Of a stretch of 64,000 nucleotides of DNA, positions 24,600 through 38,829 are shown in pieces (positions within the stretch are counted from its first letter, which is position 1; the number at the start of each line of letters is the position of its first letter). The stretch is from Alentia gelatinosa (lineage: Eukaryota; Annelida; Polychaeta; Phyllodocida; Polynoidae): contig OX465588.1 of assembly GCA_950022655.1 (NCBI GenBank), positions 22,492,527 through 22,556,526 of the forward strand. Reading direction: 5' to 3'. The position numbers and the translations under genes are program-made. Below the pieces are notes generated by a model. It ran no database searches. It saw only the letters and a program-made list of their open reading frames with translations, and was not told the DNA's origin.

Positions 24600-26310
24600 G
24601 CATCGCGGCCTATCTACTGTGCAGATGACAGACCAATGACATTGGAGGGCAAGATAATGGCCCCCTGCAACTGGGTAGCCAGAAATTATTGATAGAAATG
24701 ATACTGTCAGATGTAATGTTGATTTGAAGGCCATTCTGGGAGCCAAATTCCTAAGTGAATAAGCTGTCAGGGTTGACTTTGCGAGAAGTTGCCTACGTTG
24801 GTGGAGGTCACCCGCGAGATGTAATATGTAACAGTACCACAATACAGTGTATCAATGGACGAGGCTCATGCACGTAGAAGCTGTGGATAAGAGGTGGGGA
24901 AAGTAAAGGAGCAAACTGCTGAAGGCAGCTCGCTGCAATTCCTCTGGTGGTACTTCCTACAGGGAGTGGCAGAGGAGGAAGCTGAACAAGTAAAGGAGAT
25001 GCTGGAGAAGGGGTTCATCGAACCGGCAGAGGGCCAGTGGGCCTCGCCAGTTGTCCTGGTCTGGAAGAAAGACGGGTTCACCAGGTTTTGCATAGATTAT
25101 TGACGAGTCAATGAGAAGACAATACGGGATGCCTATCTCATTCCACAGATTGATGATTCCCTAGACTCCATGGCTGGGGCCTGCTGGTTTTGCACCCTGG
25201 ATCAAGCCTCAGGATATTGGCAGATGAAGGTCCAGCCCAAAGACAGAAAGAAGATGGCATTCACAACATACCAGTTCAAGGTAATGCCCTTCGGGCTTTG
25301 CAATGCCCTGGGAACCTTTGAGTGGTTGATGGCACTGGCGCCACTCTGAGAAGGTCTGGGTAGTGAAAGAATGGCCTGAGCCCCAGGATGTTCATGAGGT
25401 CTGGAGCTTCCTTAGTTCATTGAGGTACTACTGGTCCTCTGTCAAAGAACAGCAATATCTGGGAAAGTGAGGGGCCCGTTCCAGTTCTCAGCGTCCTGCC
25501 AGCAAGATGGCTACCAACAAGAACAGGGCCTGTTAATCCTGGACACTGACGCTAGTGATGTGGGTCTTGGGGTGGTGCTTTCCCAGATGGTAGATGGGAA
25601 GGGGTGAGTACTCTAGTACGTATGCAAGCCATACCCTGAATTGTCTGGAAAGGAGGTACTGTGTCATGCAGTGTGAGTTCTTGGCCATCATTTTTGGACT
25701 GAAGCCATTTCGGCATTATCTGGTGGGGAGGCCCATCTGCATCAGGACCAACCAAGCAGCCCTCAGGTGGTCACAAACTTCAAGGAAACATAGTTTGCTG
25801 ATTACAGATGTTCAACACATACACCTACAGCATCGAGCACTGACCAGGTAAACAGTACTGAAATCCTGATGGTCTTTCTCTGTGACCCTGTCCGTGATGT
25901 GGATGGGAGCCGGCCACCATCTGCCAACACATCACAACCCGGCGAGGGGCCGCCACCACAGGGGTAACCTAGAACCCGCTACCATGGGAGGATTGGTCCC
26001 AGGACCACTTCCTCCAACAGGTCTGGGAGTGAGTCCAACATGGAAAAGGGGCCCTGATTCAGGAGGCGGATATTACAGACCTAACACGGTCAACTGCACC
26101 TGAAAGACGGGGTGCTCAACTGTAGATGGACTGAGCCGGGCTGTGGGGAACTCTTCCAGGGGGTGGTCCCATGTGGCGACCAGAATCTGTTTCTACAAGA
26201 ATTGCATGGCTCATACCATGCTGGACACTTCAGGATGACCAAGACCCTGCACCGATGCCAAGTCTCCTATTGACCCGGCTATCATTAACTGACTTCCATA
26301 CACTTTCACT
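24600..26310 (+). pseudogene. Ty3-type pol remnant (RT, RNase H, integrase N-terminus)
   Basis: After a protease-linked stretch (MTLEGKIMAPC, then LLIEMILSDVNVDLKAILGA near 24700) comes reverse transcriptase: SPVVLVWKKDGFTRFCIDY at 25043-25101, a TGA stop in place of arginine, RVNEKTIRDAY, FCTLDQASGYWQMKVQPKD (motif A aspartate) and FKVMPFGLCNALGTFEWLM. The sequence then jumps at about 25345 to a thumb/connection segment (EKVWVVKEWPEPQDVHEVWS), so the YxDD box is gone. RNase H follows (GLLILDTDASDVGLGVVLSQ, about 25530-25590). Near 26195 LHGSYHAGHFRMTKTLHRCQ corresponds to the integrase HHCC zinc-binding region. The integrase core was not seen. Confidence 0.75.
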
Positions 26311-27090
26311 GGTGGTACTAGATCACTGCAGGTGCATGATCCATCTTTTCTTTGATGTCGTCCTCTCTCTTCTTAACAGTAGCAGCCCAACTCCATAAGT
26401 TAATTATCAACGTCTACATAATTAATAATCAATACTCATAAGGACAAACAAAATAATTATTCCACATAAAATTCAATAAAATTTTATTTGCCTCGGCTCC
26501 GGCTTCTTCTTTTTCATCCCGGGTAGGGGTAATGCCAAATAATTCTTCATGTTTTCCCCCACATTTCAGTTTTTTTTTTACGTCTATGTGCATTTATGCC
26601 TGAGGGACGGAGCACATACTGTAAGTCTCGCTCGTAAGAAACAGAAGTGATAGCCTAGGGTCGAGCATTGCAGTAGGTATTGTGTGGGAACGAGCTCAGT
26701 TGTGCAGTGACCGCAGTTCTTGGTTCGAATAGTATAATGGTTCACACAAAGGAGTTGACCACTAGAGGATCATGAAAATAAAGATATGGGTAAAAGATAA
26801 TTGTCCGAAGCATGTTTTTCTTTAATCAAATAGGTTATAATATCTGATACAATATGTTTTAAAATGGTTATGATCAGTATGAGAGAGTAGACCCTCTCAT
26901 GAACAGTGACACAATGTGGCAATAACAACGAGAGGTCTCATGGTTCTGAAACCAGACATACCACTGTTGTCGCCTGTCTTGTCCATAGTGACGCTAGCGG
27001 TAATGTCGCAAAACTATTGAAACGCGAACTGCCTCTGAGTTGTCGCTGAGACCAACAACTGGCGTCACGCAACTACTGAAACGAGTCCCA
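26311..27090. other. no gene recognised
   Basis: Sequence after the Ty3-type remnant, AT-rich in the first part. No LTR end, ORF or repeat was recognised. Confidence 0.4.
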
Positions 27091-27094
27091 GACA

Positions 27095-27325
27095 TACTTG
27101 ATAGACAGACAACGACGAGACAGACATAGACATACATGCAGACAGATAGGGACAGCGACAGACAGAGTCAGACATACAGACAGATGGAGACTAGACAAAC
27201 ATGTACAAAGTCAAACACAAAATAGGACATACAGTCATACATGCATACAGACAGGCAGGGACAGATACAGAGAGTCAGATAGACAGACATGCATTCAAAA
27301 AGGCATGGGTAGAGACAGAGAAGAC
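27095..27325 (+). repeat. degenerate GACA-rich simple repeat
   Basis: The region is dominated by variations of GACAGA/GACATA (for example GACAGACATAGACATACATG), and the same composition returns at about 27605-27675. Open frames through it encode low-complexity Arg/Asp/Thr peptides and are artefacts of the repeat. Confidence 0.7.
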
Positions 27326-27846
27326 ACTCAGAGAGTCAAAGATTTTTTTATTATTTTTAGATCCTTTATTTAGGCTGGTCAAATTCAGTACAAGGTTTAC
27401 TGGTTTTCATATTCGGCCAGCATTCATGTTGACATAGTATCCAAGATATATTTGCGTGCCTTGTGGCGCGTGGTATAACAGAAACAACCAAAAGAAATAG
27501 AGATACATTTGAAAAGAAAAGAAATATATACAAACTACATAAAAAAACATGGACAAAGTTTTGCAGCGGCGAAGTCAGTTACACACATACATAAGATGTA
27601 CAGATAGGGTCAGAGACGGACAGAAATGACAATGACAGACAGATAGTCAGACATACAAACAGGAAGAGAGAAGGAGAGAATCAGTTGCATTTAAACTGGT
27701 AAATTTCTATTTCTGAATAGATTTCCTCTACAATTGATGATATATGAAAATGTTGGTTTTTTTTTATTATTCAAAAAACAAACATGACGACATACACTTT
27801 ACCGAGATACCCAACGGTTTTCCATTACAAGTGTTATGACCATCAA

Positions 27847-30480
<2,634 letters not shown>

Positions 30481-30705
30481 GGGAGATGGCCGAGGGTAAT
30501 GCCCGGCGTCCACCAACTTCTATCAAAATTGAAGACATTCTGATGTACTACATTGCAGATTGTAAGGCCCGGCGTCAACTGAGCTACCGATGCGCTCCGA
30601 TTTGTTATTGGGGTGTACATCGTAAAGTCTATTGCATACGGGTTTTAGCTCAGTGGAAGCCAGGCGTAACTGAATAGAAAATATAAAAGCATTTTGATAT
30701 GAAGC

Positions 30706-30992
30706 TTTATCTCACCCCGGTATTCTTCTCCATAGGCTTAACATTAGGAACTCGTACTCCACGGCCGTTAGGTTCGTGTACCCAATATTCATTGGCTAAT
30801 TTGGTGATCTATTTCATCAATAATTGATGTTATACGGGGTGAGATAAAATCAGAAACCCACTCGATGAAAATAACTTGGTCCGTACTCCACCTCGTTTGA
30901 CCACAGAGTAATTCACTCAGCTTCGCTTCGTGAATTACTCTGCAGTCAAACTCGGTGGAGTCGGACCAAGCTATTTTCATCTCGTGGGTTTC
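30706..30992. repeat. compound inverted repeat with a long hairpin
   Basis: First, TTTATCTCACCCCGGTAT (30706) pairs with ATACGGGGTGAGATAAA (30832-30848). Directly after it, arms 30853-30916 and 30930-30992 (about 63 bases each, beginning GAAACCCACTCGATGAAAAT) are near-perfect reverse complements around a 13-base loop. It is non-coding and is probably a foldback transposon or a pair of overlapping MITEs. RNA from either strand would form a strong stem. Confidence 0.85.
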
Positions 30993-33354
30993 CTTCTTAA
31001 TATGTGCTAGATCTCAATATCGCAATTCATCAGTGTTCGATTTTGCAAGGGACTCCTGGATAAATCCTGGGTAATGTGGTTTATACAAACGATTGGTGGA
31101 AAGCAAGAGCGGGAACTAAGAGAACATGTTCAGTTACTACTGGCGATGTTGGACTTGGTTAGCACCAATGACTCTTTGTTTTCTGATAATGATTGGCTAG
31201 CAACCTTGGCACACTGGTTAATTCGGTAACATGCGTGGGCGAAATAGGACCAATTTATAGGTAGATGTGTCGTGGTCTATCACCATTCAGTATTCAAAGT
31301 CATGAGAAATAACAATGAACTTCATCATCTTTTATTATTCGTGAGATATCGCCAGGTAGTCGTCACCATGACAAAGATCGATTTGAATTTACAATTTTAG
31401 CTTTTCTGTTATCAATGTGTCAATGCTGATATTGATAATTCCACACTGGCACATGTGAAAAAAAGCATGCTATATTTGGTTCAATCTCTCATGCTCCGAC
31501 CTATTTTATTAGTGATATTGTAACTCAATCCACATAACCTAAACAATGACTCATAACTTTCATTAAAATTATTTCTTAGAAAAGTATCACTTGTTAAATG
31601 TGGTGGATAAAAGGAACCAGCATTTTTAGTTCTTTCCAATTGTTATCTCGTTATAATAGCTACCACTAAGTGCAACGAATAAGACAGTTTGATTCAACAC
31701 TAAATTAGCTACGTAATATCTACTGATAAAATAGGCATATAAGCGTTTGCATTGTAGATAAACCTGGGAAACACATGTGACGAAGCATGAAATATATTCG
31801 GTCTTTTGAGTAGGGTTCACGTAATGTGGTGTTTCCAACGTTTTTGACTTTCGGCACCACCCGCCGACTATTTGACACTTTTAGGGCGCATAATCGCCAG
31901 GCGAAAACGGGGATAAAGATTTCAGGTCTACGATTTTGTTATCCCAAAATTATGCAATTCAGCGCCACCTGACAACTAATCGCCTCACTTCATTCAATAT
32001 TTCCAAAATTATAGTATTTTTCAATTTTAATGTTCTGCCTGACATCTACATTGATACTCAGACTGAATCGTGAGCTAATCGTGACCATGGTTTACGTTTT
32101 TATCCTCCAAAGCCGTACCGACGGTCAGGACGTCATAACAATGCTACATTGCTTAAAATATAGGCACATATTTCAGGCTTTACCTAACCAGGTTTTTACA
32201 CCAGAGTGTTTTTAGCCACAATTCTAGAATCGCGTACCACTCCACGATTATTGGCTGTTCCCGATAAAATATTGTCAGGTCTAAACCTAAGATTTCCGCG
32301 ACTGATTTCCCTGTTATTACGGCTAAAGGATATACCGGTGGTGCCACCTCATATATTAAATAATCGGTATGCAGTGTAACAGTAAACGGCCATCAGGTGT
32401 AAAAACTTCAAGCACTTCTTTGGTTGACGACTACTGGTGCCGATATCTTATCGGTGATCGCCATCTCACGACGTTTCTCATCCCTATAAAGAATCTCGGC
32501 AATTTAGTGGGCTGCTGTAAATTCAGAGTTAAACTAATTAACACAACTATTCAGCTATGATCTAATTTCTGATACCCTTATGTAGTGATTGGGGATTCGT
32601 GTAAAACAAAAATATAGTTTATGATTATAAATAATGAAGTTAGTGAAAAGAATACACACGTTGTGGCATCACCTGCAGTGATTAAAAACCCTCGTTCACA
32701 GCACCCCCCCCCCCCCATTTTCTGTAATTTTCGTGTGGTTTGCAGATGCCATATGCCATATACCAAGTCATAACGGACACTAGGATCAAACGGTGGATAA
32801 AAAGGTGGAGCACGAACATGTAAACATCCTTCCTTGGGCTATGTGGAATGAAAACATGTCCTAAAGAGGTTTTAATTGGACAGAACTCCGCTGAAGCTAG
32901 GCTTTCAGCTAGTCGCCCCACCTATGATCTCCTAATGTGGATCTGGACGTTTTCCTTGATCACCGGGCATTTGTGACATTTCTATCTGACCTTGGGTTTA
33001 TCGACAGATCCCTCTACCTTTAGACCTCAGACCCACTGGAGACATGACTTAATATATGTACATGAAACCCTACCACAAGAAGACATATCCGTAGCAGAAA
33101 AATAAATTGTTATTCTAGTATCAGCTTCTAGAATATCATGACAATATATTGTCTTCCCTAATAGTTGAGCATCATCCAGAATACAGAGATAGCCCAGTTC
33201 TCATTCGTATTCCTGTGGCAAAGGTGAGCACTGTCATATTTTTTCGTTACCTGCTTCACGATGCTCAATAGTTGTATCGATTCTCTTTAAGTAGGGCGTC
33301 ATTGCTTATATTACCAGTATTGTTATGAACGGATTTTATAAACTGAAGAAAAGC
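30993..33354. other. no gene recognised; C13 tract
   Basis: No coding region recognised. A run of 13 C lies at 32704-32716. Bases 31840-32470 have several CCGAC/GTCGG and GCCGATA motifs reminiscent of the inverted-repeat family at 35258 and 37284, but I could not define ends. Confidence 0.4.
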
Positions 33355-33514
33355 TTTGCTCAATAAAGGAAGAGAAACACGAAGGTGGACAGAAGACGTT
33401 CATGTATGTCTTTGGAAGGCAAACCTATTGAATAAATTTGCTCAATAAAGGAAGAGAAACACGAAGGTGGACAGAAGACGTTCATGTATGTCTTTGGAAG
33501 GCAAACCTATTGAA
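33355..33514 (+). repeat. 82-bp tandem duplication
   Basis: The unit starting TTTGCTCAATAAAGGAAGAG occurs at 33355-33436 and again from 33437. The two copies are identical through GGCAAACCTATTGAA, indicating a recent duplication. No coding function is evident. Confidence 0.92.
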
Positions 33515-35257
33515 GATGCAAGCCAGTCTTAATATGTTTTTTTACCGACGATTAGAATTATGATATTATGGATAAGACAATTAGTTATAGGATCTATATA
33601 GTTAAAAAGGTTTATCGGTAAGCTATAAATAAGATCATGGTCAAAGATATATATGATGATATTAGTAAGACCAGTAATATATCTGTAAAATTAAAAGTCT
33701 TTAAGGGAGATGGATGGAATATCAGTTCAGGTTGTATTGTATAAAGTCAAATGGTGGTGAAGTTCTAGCTTGGTATATCCAGTTGATATGCTGCAGCTTG
33801 ATGGATATACTGCCTAAGATTTAACGTCCCATAATTTGTAACACAAAATATCAATGACTAATTAACACGCTTGAAATGTAAAAACAACAACTTGTGAATA
33901 CAATAATTAATACGAAGAGTATTTCGTGCCAGTATTTTGATGAGTGGTGTACACATTTTATTTAGGTGTTGGGTGGTGGGGAAACGCGCAGTGCTGTGTC
34001 TGGACAGTAGGTGCCAGTAGTATAGTGCAAACAAGGTTGGAGTCTTGGTGAGGAATGTATTCAAAGGCCAGCCGTGTTTGCTTGCCATTGGCAACCCCGA
34101 GTGTCCTCTGGAAGACCGCTTCTGTTAATTAGATTATTGAAATGAGCCACTGAAGCAAATTTGGGATTATAAAAATGCCAATTAGAAATAAGAAAATGTG
34201 AGCATATAAAATAAGTCACATGGTTGACTCCAAATTACTTAACAGTTTTACAATTCTATTACAAGATAAGGAGTAGTTAATCATAATCTAAACAAGCTAT
34301 GTCATATACATTCTACTGCAAAAGGCTCCGAGTAACTAACTGATATATATGTAAATATAGGCAGTGTATACATTAAAATAGATATTCAAATCTATTTCAT
34401 TCAGCCATAAACAACATATTGATGTTGGTTTCATGATAAAATGGTCAATAGTTTAGTATAGACACTACCTGTGTTCTAGCTTTCACAAGAGTAGGCCAAT
34501 AACTAAGGCGAGTAAGTAAACAAAATGATCCTCACCCTAATGTGTATCGCAGGCCTATCGAAAGACAATTAATGGGGACCTTAATAATATCGGTTCCGTT
34601 GCCGGATTAGCAAAGACAGAGACATCCAGTGCTTACCCTGTGACATATATACTCCCAGCCAATACTGGGATACAATTGGAAAGGCAACTTTGCTCCTCAA
34701 TTTCAAAAATGAACTGAGTGTTACGAAACCTTCTTGCCAGACTGGCCTGGTTGCAAGTGAGTGATGCCAGCCACGATATGTGTGCGCTACAGATGATGCT
34801 GTTCCGAGAATTTCGATTTAGAAACTGAAGCCTTATCAAAAGTGGGGGTCTTCTTGGTATATCGTCATTGATCATGAAACTTGTTTTTGGTTTCCAGGTA
34901 AATTGTGTTGTCACGATATGTTAGTGACCGGAGATAAAAGGGGCACGGATTCTTATGAACTACACGATGTACTACTGCATGAAACAGGACGGAAATATCG
35001 CAGTCATGTCTGTTATCAGACTTTGATTATCGGGATAATGAAGTTTCATGAAAACTATCGACATGTGTATTCATATCAATGAGCCATTGCAGTATATATA
35101 GAATGCCAGATCTAAAAGACATTATAAGACACTTTTTACGAACTTTGTATCCTACAGGTTACATGTCACGCCCGCATAGGAGTCTGTTTTTGTGTATTGT
35201 GTCGGCCCGGACCAGATTTGCTGTCAATCGAAATCATATCTGGAGGTCCTTGTAGAA
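33515..35257. other. no gene recognised
   Basis: AT-rich DNA with no recognised gene or element. Confidence 0.4.
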
Positions 35258-35620
35258 GCCCATCTCCATTGGCCGATTTACCGTCGCCGATCTACAGTCA
35301 GAAACCACTGACGGACGTTTGGCACTTTTGACGCAAAATAGGTCAATGGAAATGACCCAGCTACTGAAATGACCAACAACCGTTTTTGCTAAGCTTATGC
35401 AATATGGCACTACTGACATTAGTTTTTCCGACTGATAGAATCAAAGCCCCTTATTTTTGTCGGTAATCCTTGAAGGAAATATCTTTTGGTATGCAAGGCG
35501 AGTGAAAACTATTACCCTCACCGATTATTTGATACCGACGCACAGTCGGTGGCACCACCGACAGACTTTTACGAGAACTAAACATGTCTCCTCCGTTTTT
35601 GTCGGCCAGTGGAAACGGGC
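35258..35620. mobile_element. MITE family A, copy 1 (363 bp)
   Basis: The left end GCCCATCTCCATTGGCCGA and the right end TCGGCCAGTGGAAACGGGC are inverted repeats with three mismatches. Internal phrases (CGCCGATCTACAGTCAGAAA near the left end, CGCACAGTCGGTGGCACCAC near the right) recur in copy 2 at 37284. It is non-coding. Confidence 0.75.
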
Positions 35621-35636
35621 TGTAAGGCAGATGACT

Positions 35637-37195
35637 TTTTTTTTTTTTTTTTAAATCTGTTTATTATACTGAACAAAATAAGGCAGTATGCCTGTTTTCA
35701 ATTTGGCTCAGTGCTTCGTACTTGGCTTGATTACAGTACTCTTTATGATTCGGCTTGCACAACTAGCTAGCAGACAACATTCTTAACCTTAGTGATGGTA
35801 TTTACAATGATACATCAACCTTCATTAGATTCATATTCAGCAATAGGCTCGTTATTAATTTGTCAAAATAAAAAGCAGATAGCCAATTTATGCTCATTTA
35901 ACATAGATTCAATAGTAAATAAACATGCATGTTCTCCTATTAGCATAATAACAGGTTGCTATTTGTACTCGTTCACAACTAGCCTATATACATTGAGATA
36001 TAAGAAGGAATAAAAAGAATCAAGTTGACAATAAATCCGATCCCAGCAGTATCCCTAGCCTCCTATCCCTGACCCCCAATCCCGCAGGCAGGCTTTAAAG
36101 TGAACCTCACCAATTTATACTAATAGTTTTGACGGCTATTAAACAGTATGGTGCGTTCTTTATATTTAAACCTTGGGTAAGTGGGAATTAATCTATATGC
36201 AACTGGGAGGTCGTTCCAAGAGTAGGCACATTTGTATAGCATACTTCTTTTAAAACTGCTCGCTTTAATGGGGGTTGTTTGTAGAACCGTTGCATCGTGT
36301 AACCTAGTCCCTCTCCTCCTGGGAGCCTGATACTCAGGATTTTGACTTCTGCTGAATCCCATTTTTCTGACCGCTGACTCGCGCCTTTCACTGAGGTAGT
36401 TTAACTTTGCCTCTCTGTGAAGCATGGTGACAGGTGTTCTAGGGTCTCTTTTAAGTGCTATCCTTAGAGCTCTGTTTTGAAGGGCCTGTAACTTATTTAA
36501 TGACTTTTGGTTGCTGTTCACTATGAGAACGTTGCCATACTCGGCGTACGGTAGTATTTTAGTTTTATAGAGTAGTACCGCCTGTTGGCTATTCAGAAGC
36601 TGACGTATTTTCGCGAAGAGGTAAATTTTGTTTGCTAATTTGCGAATGATCTCTTTCTTGAAAGGTTCAAAGGTAAGTTTTTCATCCAGTCGGATTCCCA
36701 GGTAATCGAAGAGTTTAACAAACTCAATCTCAATGTTGTTAAGGTATAGTCTATCATGTTCTAGTCCCATCCTGATTCTAGCCCTTGATGAAAAGATCAT
36801 TGCTTTAGTTTTCTAGGAATTAATCGTCAGTTTGTTTTTATTAGCCCAGTCTTCGATTCTCAGTAGGTCATTTTTAACCTTATTTGTTGCCTGTTCAATG
36901 TTCTCTTCTGTGGCATAAATGACCGTATCGTCCGCATACAGTTTGCTTTTAGTTTCTGTTAGTATATCAGCTAGGTCATTTGCATATAGTAAAAATAGCA
37001 AGGGTCCCAAAATGGACCCTTGCGGTACCCCACAGACGACGGTTCTACTGGACGATAGTGTTCCATTAACTCGAGTTTTGTGCGATCTTTGATCAAGGTA
37101 GCTGCAAAGCCATCTAACTACGCTGTTATGTAAGCCATACAATTCACATTTCTTTAGAAGTATTTTGTGCGAGACCGTATCGAAGGCCTTGAATC
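35637..37195 (-). mobile_element. 5'-truncated LINE with poly(A) tail
   Basis: The minus-strand element begins inside reverse transcriptase motif A (FKAFDTVSHKILL at 37195) and ends in a 16-base poly(A), seen as poly(T) at 35637-35652. Its 3' UTR spans about 36117 to 35653. Loss of the 5' end and a terminal poly(A) are normal for LINE insertions. It sits between two members of MITE family A, 17 bp from one and about 90 bp from the other. Confidence 0.85.
36120..37195 (-). pseudogene. LINE reverse transcriptase C-terminal portion, one nonsense codon
   Basis: The frame is continuous over about 358 codons apart from one TAG at 36810-36812. It contains FKAFDTVSH (motif A), CGVPQGSILGPLLFLLYAND (motif B), KLYADDTVIYA (catalytic YADD), the NKNKLTINS/KTKAMIFSS junction where the TAG lies, FDYLGIRLDEKLTF, and a C-terminal thumb/tail with KASSFKRSMLYKCAYSWNDLP. 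There is no RNase H domain. The type fits the CR1/L2/jockey assemblage; the exact clade is uncertain. It is the best-preserved reverse transcriptase in the window but lacks the endonuclease and fingers. Confidence 0.88.
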
Positions 37196-37283
37196 CTCAT
37201 CTCAGAGACTATGAGAGTAGCGTATGAGTAGAGGGAAGATAGGACATGGCCAAGCGGGAGGCGCGTGGCAAGGGTGGACTGGT

Positions 37284-37491
37284 GCCATTTTCCATTGGCC
37301 AATTATTCGGCACCGATCTGTGTTCGGAAAGCACTGATCGATTTTCTTTTCGGTATACAGACTATAAATGAAATCAGCTTGGTTGGAATGGTCACCAATT
37401 GATATCGACGTGCAGTCGGTGACACCACCGACAGACTCCAAGAGGAACTCACTTAATTGGCGACCATTTCATCGGCCAATGGAAAAAAGCC
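37284..37491. mobile_element. MITE family A, copy 2 (about 208 bp)
   Basis: It starts GCCATTTTCCATTGGCCAAT and ends ATCGGCCAATGGAAAAAAGC, inverted matches to each other and to copy 1. Shared interior phrases include GCACCGATCTGTGTTCGGAA and GTGCAGTCGGTGACACCACC. It is about 155 bp shorter than copy 1, so it carries an internal deletion. Confidence 0.7.
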
Positions 37492-37625
37492 GTTTTTCAT
37501 TGGCCGACTGATGCAAGATCGGTGAATGGAAACAAACTGACATTTTAAATGGTCAAGGAGTAAATTGGCGAAAATTGCGCAATGAGACCACCACCGGCCG
37601 ACTTGGTCAATGAAGGGCAGAATCA
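37490..37625. repeat. further MITE family A fragment
   Basis: It abuts copy 2. CCGTTTTTCATTGGCCGACT followed by GCAAGATCGGTGAATGG, then ACCACCGGCCGACTTGG, repeats the family end motifs in a more diverged form. Confidence 0.45.
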
Positions 37626-38260
37626 AATCGAAACGCCGCAGATTAGCTGTAATATTAGCCGTCGATACTAACTGGACCAATTATTTACTTTTCACTCACT
37701 AAACTGTATATATATACATCATTTCTAAGAATGTTGCAAGTTTAGTGCCTCTGCATGCATGCATTTTTACCTGTTGGACATGGACTTCTATGTGGTCATA
37801 GCAAACTGGTCACGGGCGGAATGTTGAAGGGAACGTCCGAAATTCAATATTGGTAGCTTTATTCAGTACAGGTGTATAACTTATAGTAAAAGAGCCTATC
37901 TACACAGATAGATAGATTATGGGTGGTGTATACCAATCGATATAATGTTATTTATTTTGTGATTCTTAGATTTTACTTTTCTGAAACGTAAGTAAAAGTT
38001 GTTCATATGATAAAAATGATAATATTTACAAATAAATACCAGATAATAATTTTCACAATTGAGAACCTTGTGTTAGTACAAGCGTTGACAGTATTTCCAT
38101 TGGCAGCATGATTCAAATCTTTTGGACGTTCCATAAAAGAATTTCACTTTTACATTGACGAGCATACAGCTGAGATGTTGCTCTAAAAGGAATAAAAGTT
38201 GTTTCTTTGATTAAAGGAACTTTTCTCTGTCTGAATTGTAGTTTTCGAAAAAATCTGACC
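37626..38260. other. no gene recognised
   Basis: AT-rich sequence without recognised features. Confidence 0.4.
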
Positions 38261-38261
38261 G

Positions 38262-38639
38262 GTGTATGTAAGTATGGCCGTTTGGGTGGGGGGGAGGGGG
38301 CGATTTGGGAGCCTGGGCCGACAGCCAGACAATTGCCGACTGAGGTATTATTATGGGCAGTCTTCTGCTGCTCTCTGCCCCATAGAACTCACGCCACCCG
38401 GGGTCTATCTCAAAGACAAGAGGAGTCTCCGTGTCAAAGGACGCCAACAGGCCACCAATTCCCTCTCTGAAACCCCTCCTCTCTACACCCCACCCTCCTG
38501 GCCCCCCGTCCAGGGCAGCTCTCGAGGACGCACCACTTTGACCTGGATGGGGACACCGGAAGTTCTCCCCGCGGCCATCGTGGACGCATTCACGGTCACG
38601 CCTTGGCTAGACGGCGGCCTGGGAGGGTCCTGGGGGTAG
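38262..38639. other. GC-rich island with overlapping open frames on both strands
   Basis: This 380-bp block is far richer in G+C and CpG than its surroundings. The plus strand is open for 125 codons (38262-38639; contains ELTPPGVYLKDKRSLRVKGR), and the minus strand is open from about 38611 to 38211 (contains FDTETPLVFEIDPGWREFYG). GC-rich DNA tends to lack stops, so neither frame is proven. No domain was recognised. It could be an exon or promoter-proximal island of an unidentified gene. Confidence 0.35.
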
Positions 38640-38829
38640 GGGGTTGGGGTGGGTTGGCGTGAGAACAGCGGACAGAGCTCCAGCAGTCCCTGTACACGGT
38701 GGCTGGAGGATCGGTGAAGATACAGAATTATATTAGAAATGGATGATGGTCGACGTCTGGTAATTCACGTATTTTGAAGTAAAATAGGGTTTTTCTTCGA
38801 AGGTAAAGTAGATCAGGATAACATTTCCT

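Larger units (their letters stand above)
23041..26310 (+). mobile_element. degenerate Ty3-type LTR retrotransposon
   Basis: Remnants occur in the canonical Ty3 order: gag matrix-like region, zinc knuckle, protease-linked region, reverse transcriptase, RNase H, integrase zinc-binding region. Numerous stops, frame changes and at least one deletion of the catalytic reverse transcriptase box make it non-functional. Long terminal repeats were not identified, so the limits are those of recognisable coding remnants. The stretch 23345-24240, between the gag remnant and the zinc knuckle, is not recognised and may be a later insertion. Confidence 0.75.

Noticed and set aside
30575..30665. tRNA A-box-like motifs (TAGCTCAGTTG on the minus strand, TTAGCTCAGTGG on the plus strand)
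   Set aside because: No B box or T-arm at a suitable distance and no cloverleaf; at most very old SINE traces.
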